A program made the translations under genes and the position numbers. Of a stretch of DNA of 64,000 bases, positions 21,595 through 31,503 are shown piece after piece; positions within the stretch are counted from its first letter, which is position 1; the number at the start of each line of letters is the position of its first letter. Where the stretch lies: the NCBI GenBank assembly GCA_000733355.1, contig JNVV01000001.1, positions 2,872,219-2,936,218 of the forward strand. Direction: 5' to 3'. The notes under the pieces are model-generated. The model saw nothing but the letters and a program-made list of their open reading frames with translations. It ran no database searches and had not been told where the DNA came from. Source of the DNA: Falciphora oryzae (lineage: Eukaryota > Ascomycota > Sordariomycetes > Magnaporthales > Magnaporthaceae).

Positions 21595-23754
21595 TTCCGT
21601 TGGGAGGGGAGAAAAAAAATCTCAGGGGTCTTGGTTCCCCACCGCGATTAAACGTTCGCGAGGCGGGCTGTCACCGCCGTGCTGACGAGGAGCGGCATCT
21701 CATCTCTCGATCAAAGCTGTTGTCATGCGTTTTCCAATTTTTCCCTCTCACGCAGTTGGGAGTTTGCTGTTTAAAGTCTTTTTATGCTAGGGTGTTTATT
21801 TGGGTTTGATGGACCGAACATAAGGTGCCGGGTTCGCTACCAGGTAGACGGAATGCAAACACGCCACTCCCACGTGCTGGACTGAGTGGGAATCTCTAAT
21901 CTTCGCATACTGGACTGGGTGCACAAAAGGCGCCCAGCATCGCAGGACTAGGCTAAGTGCAAGGGCAAAAAGCAAAGAGGCCGGTCACCGGTCAACAGGC
22001 CAAGCGGTCACCTTAGGTTGCCCAAAGCTGCCCGCATTTGTCCGCCAGCGGCCCAAGTCCCGGCCTCTCGGTTGCGGCGAGCCCGACAAGGTGCTGAAGT
22101 GGAAGGTCCCATCTGCGATTTGTGGGCCTGTGATATCGACTGCAGGCGCCTTCCTTCGCAAGCCCACCCTGGAGCCCTCGACGATGCGGGGAAGCCATGT
22201 CGAACGCAGACGTAACCGCGTGGCCGTGGGGGCTGGCAGGCAGTACCCTCAGTGACTNNNNNNNNNNNNNNNNNNNNNNNNNNNNNNNNNNNNNNNNNNN
22301 NNNNNNNNNNNNNNNNNNNNNNNNNNNNNNNNNNNNNNNNNNNNNNNNNNNNNNNNNNNNNNNNNNNNNNNNNNNNNNNNNNNNNNNNNNNNNNNNNNNN
22401 NNNNNNNNNNNNNNNNNNNNNNNNNNNNNNNNNNNNNNNNNNNNNNNNNNNNNNNNNNNNNNNNNNNNNNNNNNNNNNNNNNNNNNNNNNTTTGTTTCCC
22501 TTTTCTTCGTTTGTGAAGGGGTCGCCCAGGCGGGTTAATTTCGCACATCCAAATCTTACACTTGCCACTTCGCAATGGCTCGCTCCCCTGCACCATAGCA
22601 AAGTTCACAGTCCAACCAAACTACGGAAATTACCAGGCGTGAAGCCGACTCGTGTGCCTCGCCATGCGCCGGCCTCAGATGCAACGGCAATCTTAGCTTG
22701 GAGTAGGACAGCCGCCCAGCTGATGGGATCAGCACCGCAACTGACGGCATGCTGCATTGCATCCCGCTGCCCGCCAGGCCGCCGCCGTCCTATCAAGATG
22801 GCCCGAGTACGGCCTACGCGTTCGCCGCGCAACCGACGGCCCAATCACAGGATCAAGCGTCCGCCGCAAAGGAGGGGCGCCGCTCCAGAAGCAAGCTTTT
22901 AGCTGCCGAGCATCTGCAACATTGGGGCGAACCTGGACGGAGTGACGGCTCCAGAAAGAAGCAAAAAGAGGGAAGCGAGGTTCCGGGGGTGTCCTGGCCG
23001 CCGGACGAATGAATGGGCGGGGGTGGACCACTCATCATCTTATGGCGGGCAGTCCATCGCGCCGGCATATCGTCCTGGCCGCCCGCCCCTCAGCTCCATT
23101 GCAACCAGACGCATTTCGCCCAAGATTACGCCGGCCTTTTCACTCACACCTTCGGGCCTGGCCTGTGGATACGCCCTACGGTGGAGACTCGCACTCGATA
23201 ACCTCAACGCGCTGCCTTCTCCTGGCATCACCCGGGCGCTCCAATGGCGGCCCTGGACTGGATGGACTCCTGCGTCCTCCCCCGATAGGAAGGACAGGCC
23301 CGTCTGGGGGTGCGCCCGCCGCGACCCATGGGCTCCTCTCGACGAAGCGATGTCACGGTCCCTGTAGCCCTGGGAGGAGGGGCATCTGCCACCGCCTCTC
23401 GTGACCTTCGTATACGCACGCGCCAAGTACGTACCGAGCACATCACGGCGCGTCTTCCCTTGCTCCTTGTGCTGCTGTCTTTGCTTCTCTCCACATCGAC
23501 AAACCCCGGTACACAGGGTCTTGCGGGGATGCAAGCATGATGTCTACTTTCCGATATCCCAAACCCCACGAACGCGGCACTCGGTGCCATCCCTGAAGGT
23601 GAGACTCCTCCATCTGCGTGATACATAAATACGGGCCACCGCCGATCCTCTGGGCCGTGCCATTGTCGTGGCGAGTCCAGACGGCTGCCAATCCGTCCCT
23701 GCCTGCTTGCTGCACCCGTTGCTGCGTCCACCCGCAACACAACCGTCAGCAACC
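21595..23754. other. Intergenic region containing an assembly gap
   Basis: About 2.2 kb between two plus-strand genes, interrupted by Ns. Open frames on both strands are short and featureless. The stretch next to the ceramidase start includes a TATA-like ACATAAATA near 23623, 130 bp upstream of that ATG. Confidence 0.5.
22258..22490. other. Assembly gap (233 N)
   Basis: An unbroken run of N. Any frame that appears open across it is an artefact. Confidence 0.99.
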
Positions 23755-26238
23755 ATGGATTCCCATCTCGAGAAGGGCACCGCCCCGCCTAGGCGCGGCC
23801 GGAGGTCTGCCTTCGTTGCCCTGACCGGGCTCTCCGTCTTCGCCCTTGCCGTCTTTGCCATCTTCCAGATCGGAGGCTCCCACCTGGGACCCCTGGCTAG
23901 CCACGCTGATGAAGCCAAGGACCAGAATGCTGGAGCTCAGGAGGAGAAGTTTGAGGACCATCCCCTGTTCGCGGCCAAGGCTCGGGCCGCCCCCGCCGGC
24001 GACAAGTACCTGATCGGCGTTGGCAAGGCGGACATCACCGGCCCCGTCGTCGAGCTCAACTTCGCAGGATATGCCGATCTGAAGCAGTCCGGCACGGGCC
24101 TGCGGCAGCGCATCTATTCGCGGGCTTTCATCGTCGGCGACGTCAACAACCCCAAGGACCGCATCGTTTATGTGGTCCAGGACACGCAATCTGGAGACAC
24201 GGGCATTCGCAGGGGCGTTCTCGAGGGCCTCGCGGCTCTGGGCCCCGAGTACGAGGTCTACACGCAGCAAAACATCGCCATGACCGGCACTCACTCTCAC
24301 AGCGGCCCCGGTGCCTGGTTTAACTACCTCCTGCCTCAGGTGACCAGCCTTGGCTTCAACAAGCAGAGCTACCAGGCTATTGTTGACGGCACTGTTCTCT
24401 CGATCAAGAGGGCACACGAGTCCCTGACTACGGTAAGCCGAGATTCGCGAGCAATCAACATCAACTACCCAATCAAGCGAATACTGGGTCTGGATTAGTA
24501 CTGACGTTACCTCGCTTTGTGTTTCAGGGGTACCTGGACTTCGGCACCACCAACATCCCGGATGGCAACCTGCAGCGCAGCCTGTATGCTTACATGGCGA
24601 ACCCGGCTGAAGAGAGGGCCAAGTACAGCGACACTACCGACAAGACGATGACCCTGCTGCGGTTCCAACGCGAGTCCGACCTGAAGAACATGGGTGTTCT
24701 CACGTGGTATCCGGTCCACGGAACCTCAATGCTCCAGAACAACACCCACGTTTCTGGCGACAACAAGGGCGTCTCGGCCATCATGTTCGAGCAGGCCATG
24801 CGAGACGATGCGAGCGCCGCCCCTGGCTTCGTCGCGGGCTTCTCGCAGTCCAACGTCGGAGACACCACTCCCAACGTCCTGGGCGCCTGGTGTGACGACG
24901 GCTCCAACATGCAGTGCAGCTACGAGAACAGCACATGCGCCAATGGCAGGTCGCAGGCGTGCCATGGTCGTGGTCCGATGTTCGACAAGCTCGATCTGGG
25001 TGTTTCCAGCTGCTACGAGATTGGCCGCCGCCAGTTTGCCGGTGCCAAATCGGCTTATGTGAGTTGAGCCGGCCTTTGTTGGTCGTTGAAGAAATGCCTG
25101 AATTTTGTATGCTGACCTTGTCTAGGACGCCCTCCAAACGTCGTCTACCCCAGTCGTTGGCTCCAGCGTCAAGTCGTTCCATTTCTTCCACGACATGCGC
25201 TACTTCGAATTCACTCTGCCCAACGGAACTGATGTGCAAACCTGCCCCGCCGCCCTCGGATACTCGTTTGCAGCGGGCACGTCAGACGGCCCCGGTGCTG
25301 CTGATTTCACCCAGGGCGACTCTGGCGAGCCGAGCGCCAACCCGCTCTGGCGCGTTGTCTCGGGTCTTCTGCGCGTCCCCTCCAAGGAGCAGAAAGCGTG
25401 CCAGTGGCCCAAGCCCGTCCTCCTGGATGTGGGTGAGATGGAGGTGCCTTATGCCTGGACGCCCAACATCGTCGACATCCAAGTTATGCGAGTCGGGCAG
25501 TTCGTCATGATCATCGCTCCCGGTGAGGCCACCACCATGTCAGGACGCCGCTGGCGCGACGCCGTCAAGGCGGCTTCCAAGTCCCTGACGACGGCTGAGC
25601 CCATGGTTGTCCTCGGTGGTCCTGCCAACACGTACGCGCATTACATTGCGACGCCCGAGGAGTTCGCCATCCAGCGCTACGAGGGTGCCAGCACGCTGTT
25701 CGGCCAGCACACCCTGGACGCCTACATCAACCTGACGGTCAGCAACCTGCACTACCTCTCCGCCTCGTCGACCGGCCAGCCCGTCTCGGCCGCGTCGCCG
25801 CCGGACAACCGCGGGAACTCGCTGAGCTTCATCTCGGGCGTGGTCCAGGACGGCTCGCCGATGGGCAAGCCATTCGGCAAGTGCGTCACGCAGCCTTCGG
25901 GATCCTACAAGCGCAGCGACGTGGCGAGGGCCACGTTCCAGGGCGCCAACCCGCGCAACAACCTGCGCCTCGAGGGCACGTTCCTGGCGGTCGAGAAGCT
26001 CGACGAGGCGTCGGGCGAGTGGAAGCAGGTGCGCAACGACGACGACTGGTCGCTCGTCTACACGTGGCGCCGGACCAACTGGCTGCTCGGCTTCTCCGAG
26101 GTCGACGTCGCCTGGGAGACGGAGTCGTCGGCGCAGCCGGGCACCTACCGGTTCAGGTACAATGGCGACTCCAAGGCCTTCCTGGGTGGCGGCATCTCGT
26201 CCTTCACCGGGACGAGCGACCAGTTCAAGCTGGATTAA
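23755..26238 (+). CDS. Neutral (non-lysosomal) ceramidase
   Basis: Hydrolyses ceramide to sphingosine and fatty acid, controlling sphingolipid balance at the cell surface or in the secretory path. Three exons: 23755-24432, 24528-25058, 25126-26238; product 773 aa, the usual length. Residues about 22-41 form a signal anchor (VALTGLSVFALAVFAIF), suggesting a type II membrane or secreted enzyme. The zinc-binding motif GTHSHSGPG lies at about 178-186. The active-site segment NVGDTTPN is at about 336; the nucleophile position, Ser in characterised mammalian and bacterial enzymes (GDVSPN), is Thr here. The C-terminal Ig-like domain ends at FTGTSDQFKLD. Both introns have consensus donors (GTAAGC, GTGAGT). 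Family assignment is firm; the Ser-to-Thr change may be normal for fungi, which I cannot verify here. Confidence 0.94.
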
Positions 26239-27068
26239 AAGCTTGGGCAGCAGTCTTTTTTCGCTTCCGCGTTGCATTTTTGAGCAGTCGGCGGGATGGA
26301 TTCCTACTGGGTCTCATTCCCTCGTTCACAAAATAGGCCCTTGTGGGAAATACTTTGATGATATGCTACGAATTCTAATTCTAATGTCTTTCCTACCTAC
26401 GCACCTGATTATTATGGCTTTTGAGACGGTGACATCAGTCCGCAGCGCGACCTAGCGGCTTACTGTGACGGGAAAGGCGACGATGGACCCTGGCGGGATT
26501 TCCCACTTCAGGCTAAAGTGGTTGCAGAGGGGAAGCCCGGTGGGCGAAAGTCGGGGTTGCGGAGAAATTAGTGAAGCTCCAAAACATGACTTCTTGACTG
26601 GTGGGAATACCGGGGGGAAGCTCCTCGGGAAGGTTGCTTTGCCCCTCCAAAGAAGCCAAGATACAAGTCCAACACGCCCGCAATATTGCAGACGCTGGGC
26701 GGATCAACAACAACAAGCTGGTGGGGGCGCGCTACACAAGTACCCAATGGGGCTGTCGATGAGACCAGGAATGGTCGGATGATACCTGCACCATCGAGAG
26801 GAAGCCCAAGTCCCGTATGTCTAGGTTGCCGTGGGTTTGGACGAGTCGCAGGCGCGTGCTGGTGGTGTTTGCAGCATGCCACGCCAACTTCCTCCTCCAT
26901 CCAGTAAGAGATACCAGGTCCTTGAGCTGTATATAGTTGAGACAACAGTCCAAGGGATCACCACAGTTCCCGCCTACCGTCCTTTTCCCCCTTGGTAGTC
27001 ACTTGGAGAGCGATCTCTCACTTTTCAACTTCGCTATCCAAGACGACCAACCCTCGCAAACCACCACA
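26239..27068. other. Intergenic region, promoter of the GH31 gene
   Basis: Contains a TATA-like GTATATAG at about 26929-26936, some 135 bp before the next ATG. No gene is seen. Confidence 0.5.
26929..26936 (+). promoter_or_regulatory. TATA-like element of the GH31 gene
   Basis: GTATATAG is located about 133-140 bp upstream of the ATG at 27069. Positional inference only. Confidence 0.4.
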
Positions 27069-29512
27069 ATGAAGTTCCGCGATGGCATGTGGCAGCTGAG
27101 GGACGGGGTCTCGGTCGACTATGCAGAGGACGTCCACCAGATCAAGCATACGGAGCGGGGCATAAGCCTCATCTGCCCGACACGCAAGATCCGGCATCGA
27201 GGCGACACGCTGAACAGGAGCATCCTGACTATAGTAAGGTCACATTTCCAAAGACCGTGCCGTACATATAATCAGCCTTCACTAACCTTGCGGGATCTTG
27301 TTCCCATTGCCCACAGGACATCGAGGCCGAGTTCGACGGCGTCCTGTCGGTCGAGACGACGCACTGGTCCGGCGCGGCGAACCGGGGGCCGCACTTTGAG
27401 CTGTACCCGGACGGCAAGCCGCTGGTGGAGGCCAAGGTGTCGCGGGGCGACAGGGGCACGACCATCAGCTCGGGCTCGCTGTCGGCGACGGTGCACCCGG
27501 ACCCGCACACGTTCGAGATCCGGTTCCACGGCACCGGCGACGACGGCCCCTCGTCCCTGCTGACGTCGCTGCTGGACCGCAGCGTGGGGCTGGCCTACAC
27601 GCCGGCGCCCAGCACCATGACGCAGCTCGAGGACATGACGCGGTTCCGGCACTACGTCTTCACGCAGACGACGCTATCGGTCGGGGAATCGGTGCACGGG
27701 CTGGGCGAGCGCTTCGGCGCCTTCAACAAGGTCGGGCAGGCCGTCAGCATGTGGAACGCCGACGGCGGCACGTCGAGCGAGCTGGCCTACAAGAACGTGT
27801 CCTTCTGGCTCAGCTCGCGCGGCTACGGCGTCTTTGTCGACTCGCCCGACCGCGTCGAGTTCGAGGTCGGCAGCGAGCGCAGCTGCCGCGTCCAGACGAG
27901 CGTCGAGGCCCAGCGTCTCAAATGGTATCTGATCCGGGGCCCCACGCCCAAGGAGGTGCTTGCGCGCTACGCCGTCCTCACAGGCCGGGCCGCCTCGGTC
28001 CCGCCCTGGAGCTACGGCCTGTGGCTGAGCACGAGCTTCACGACCGACTACGATGAGGGGACGGTCCGGTCGTTCCTCGAGGGCATGCGCGAGCGCGACG
28101 TCGCCGTCGACGTGTTCCACTACGACTGCTTCTGGATGAAGGAGTTCACCTGGACCGACTTCGTCTTCGACGCCGACAAGTTCCCGGACCCCAAGGCCTC
28201 CATCGCGCGGCTCAAGGAGTCGGGCCTGGTGCGCAAGGTGTGCGTCTGGATCAACCCCTACATCGCGCAGCACGGCGCCGCCTTCAAGGAGGCGGCCGAG
28301 AAGGGCTACTTGGTCAAGCGCACCAATGGCGACGTCTGGCAGTGGGACCTGTGGCAGGCCGGCATGGGCCTCGTCGACTTCACCAACCCGGAGGCCTGCC
28401 GCTGGTACGCGTCGTGTCTCGAGGGCCTGATGGACAAGGGCGTCGACGCGCTCAAGACCGACTTTGGCGAGCGCATCCCCTGGCGCGACGTCAAGTGGCA
28501 CGACGAGTCCGTCGACCCGCGCCGCATGCACAACTACTACGCCTACCTGTACAACAAGGTCGTGTACGAGGCGCTCGAGGCGCGCAAGGGCAAGGGCGAG
28601 GCGGTGCTCTTCGCGCGCTCGGCCTGCGCAGGCACGCAGCGCTTCCCCCTGACCTGGGGCGGCGACTGCGAGTCCACCCCCGAGGCCATGGCCGAGTCGG
28701 TCCGCGGCGGGCTGTCGCTGGGCCTGTGCGGCTTCGGCTTCTGGTCCGTCGACATCGGCGGCTTCGAGGGCTCGCCGCGGCCCTGGATCTACAAGCGCTG
28801 GGTCGCCTTCGGCCTGCTCTGCAGCCACAGCCGCCTGCACGGGTCCGGGTCCTACCGCGTGCCCTGGACCATCGACGGCGACGACAGGACGGCCGCGGGC
28901 GCCTCGGCGACGCTGGCGCGCTGGACGGCGCTCAAGAACCGCCTCATGCCGCACCTGCTGGCGCAGGCGCGCGAGGCCACGGCCGGGGGCCTGCCGCTGT
29001 CGCTGCGGGCCGCGCTCGTCGAGTTCCCCGCCGACCCGACGGCCTGGTACCTGGACCGGCAGTTCCTGGTGGGGTCGCGCCTGATGGTGGCGCCCGTGTT
29101 CGAGGAGAGCGGCGAGGTCTTGTTCTACCTGCCCCGCGGCCGCTGGACGTGCTTCTTCACGGGCCGCACGCGCGACGGGCCGAGGTGGTTCCGCGAGCGC
29201 CACGGGTTCGGGACGCTGCCGCTCTATGTGCGCCCGGGCACCGTGCTCGTCCTAGGAGAGGGCGGAGAATGTGGTGTCAGGGGTGCTGTTTACGACTACG
29301 CCCAGGACGTCGAGGTGCGGCTCTACGAGGTCCAGACTGGTGACGGCGCTGATGTTGTGGACGCGGATGGGGTGGTGATTGGAAGGGTTGTGGTTGGCGA
29401 GGATGGGAAGACGATCACGGGGACGGACTTGTTCAAGGGTAGCTGTGTCGTCCGGGAGCCTGGTTTTGCTGATGAGACTGTCGAGTCGGCTGGGATTGAG
29501 ATTCTCGAGTGA
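27069..29512 (+). CDS. GH31 alpha-xylosidase (YicI type)
   Basis: Releases alpha-linked xylose, typically from xyloglucan oligosaccharides such as isoprimeverose. Exon 1 is 27069-27233; an 83-nt intron (27234-27316) joins in phase to 27317-29512; 786 aa. The catalytic barrel carries HYDCFWMKEFTWTDFVFD, which closely resembles the xylosidase YicI subfamily; the nucleophile segment KTDFGERIP (Asp near residue 436) and the acid/base segment WGGDC (Asp near 506) are both present. N-terminal beta-sandwich blocks include GLGERFGAFNK and SVHG. No signal peptide is visible, so the enzyme is probably intracellular and acts on imported oligosaccharides. Specificity is inferred from motif similarity; alpha-glucosidase activity is less likely because of the DCFW and TDFGERIP signatures. 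Confidence 0.93.
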
Positions 29513-30251
29513 GTAGACTCCATTGCACAGGTAGCGACCGTTGTTTAACAGTCAACAATAATAAAGGTTGCTTCTTCTCTGCGAGCACAAGCAAACACGA
29601 TCGCTATTGAATTCGGGTGTGGCAGACTTGTAAGGCGGGGACCCCGGAAGAGGCACTGGTCGAATTACCTTGGCCTACGACTTCACGATCCACCACTGAG
29701 CTGCACTTGCGGAAGCGCCGGAGAAAAAGCAACATCAGCTGATAGACCTCAAACATGAAGTCTTGGAAGGAAGCGCCGGCTTGGGCAGATGGTGATCTTT
29801 ATTGACCCAACTGAAGAAGGCCCAAGCCAACCTTGAAGCCGCAATTTGCCCCGTCAAATAGGGACCTCCCGAACTGGAGATTAGGCCTTGCCGAAAGATG
29901 CCCCTGGCCCACCGGGTCCGCCATCTAATTTAGACGGGCAGTTACCAGGTCTTTGGCTACACCTTCCGGATCTGCGCCCGACCTTTCCTCCGACTTCCTT
30001 CCCGGATCTCGCTCCGGAGCTCCTTCCTCGCCCCATGCATTCAATCTGGCCGTCCTTGCCTGTCTCCCAACGTTCTCCCGCTGACCATCCTCGACCCTCG
30101 CCCTCCCTCTTCTCTGCCCACCCTCAGCTGGAATCTTCACCACACGCAAAACCAAACAAAGCATCCTTTACCAGCATAGATTCTTTTTAGTACTGTCTTT
30201 AGTCTCAATCTGTACTCTGTCCTACACGGCCGCCAGAACAGACCCTCTATC
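29513..30251. other. Intergenic region
   Basis: Between two plus-strand genes. Pyrimidine-rich stretches near 29980-30120 probably belong to the downstream promoter or leader. No gene is supported. Confidence 0.5.
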
Positions 30252-31191
30252 ATGCAGTGGATCCGGCCCCGGAGCTACGGCGAAAAAGATGCCCAACCAC
30301 CACCCCCGAGCCCAGACCAGCCGGCCCCGGTCCCGGCCGACGTCGAGGCCGCCCCCGCACCACAAGAGAAAGCTCCCGGGGGCCTGTTCCGTTGGCTGTT
30401 TGTCTTCTCACGGCACGGCCAGCGGCCTACTCGCCGCCAGTGGCTCTACATCCTCGGTCCTCACGGCCTGGGCGCCATGCTCATCTCAGGCGGCATCAAC
30501 TTTGGTATAGCATATGGTAAGTGAAGCTTCTCCTTGGGTGCCCATCCAGCCAACCAGCTGAGGCGCCTTGATACTAATACGAAACAACAAAACAGCAATG
30601 TACGCACACGAGACCCGCCCCGTCCTGCTCTGGGGCTTCCCAGTCACCGTGGCAGGCGACGCGGCCGTGACCATCATCCTGCAGTGCGTCGTCACCTGGA
30701 TGGTCGAGATGCTCCTCGTGCGCCTGGACCTGCGCAAGGGCGCCATCCAGCCCCTCGCCTGGCCGTCCGCGTTGCCGTTGTCCCCACCTTCCCGGCACGG
30801 CGCCCTGGCCGGCCGCTTCGAGCGCTGGTTCTACATGCTCGACGAGGACACGGCCGCCGCGCGCGTGCTCGACCGGCGCCGCCAGGGCGAGAAGGAACAG
30901 CAGAGCCTCCTGAAGCAGCGCTGCGGGGACCTGCTCGCGTGCCTGGCCGCGCAGGTCATGCGGTCCCTGGTCCTGGTTTTGCCGGCCTTCGTCCTGTTCT
31001 GGCCCATCTCGCTCGCCATCCTCGTCTACAGCGCCGGCATGCCGACGCACACCGGCGACTATTTCTTCCCCGCGGCCTGGGCGCCTGTCATCTTCAAGGG
31101 CGTCCTTGGCGCCGCCCAGGCTCTGTGGATCACGCCCGAGTACGCCATATTCTGGATGACGCGGGAGGGCTACGCCTCGTCCAGGGCCTAG
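30252..31191 (+). CDS. Polytopic fungal membrane protein of unknown function
   Basis: Two exons, 30252-30516 and 30596-31191, with a 79-nt intron having donor GTAAGT and a good branch site (ATACTAATAC); 286 aa. The N-terminus is a Pro/Ala-rich disordered segment. Four hydrophobic segments follow: PHGLGAMLISGGINFGIAY (spanning the intron), VAGDAAVTIILQCVVTWMV, LVLVLPAFVLFWPISLAILV, and a C-terminal one around VIFKGVLGAAQALWITPEY. A charged loop with a helical EKEQQSLLKQ lies between the second and third. From memory it resembles a fungal DUF2456-like family, but I cannot confirm that. Function is unknown. Confidence 0.8.
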
Positions 31192-31503
31192 GTCTGGCCG
31201 TCGGCTGCTGCCACAGGTGGCGGTGGCCTTGATTGTTGTTTCTGTTGGTGGTGTTGCCTCTCTTCTAGAATACCTATGGATATTGGGTGATCGCTCCCGC
31301 AAGTCGGTGAGTGTGTGTGCCCTTTAGTATTGATATAATCGCTTGGGTTTTGGAAAATACGAGATGGGCAATATTGTTAGTCTTGACACCAACCCCTGGC
31401 TTCTCTTCTAGGAGGCGCCTCGATTTCACGCTGTATATAGTTACACAAAAGGAATAAGAACAGGATCCTTGTATCGCGTTAGTCATCCAGTCGTAACCTC
31501 CGT
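31192..31503. other. Convergent 3' region
   Basis: About 300 bp between the ends of the membrane-protein gene and the RBR ligase gene. No gene is seen. Confidence 0.6.

Noticed and set aside
22252..22902. Open frames spanning the N gap
   Set aside because: Ns hide stops; nothing on either side supports coding.
27674..29203. A 509-codon open frame antisense to the GH31 gene
   Set aside because: It mirrors the GC-rich third positions of a clear GH31 coding strand and has no domain of its own.
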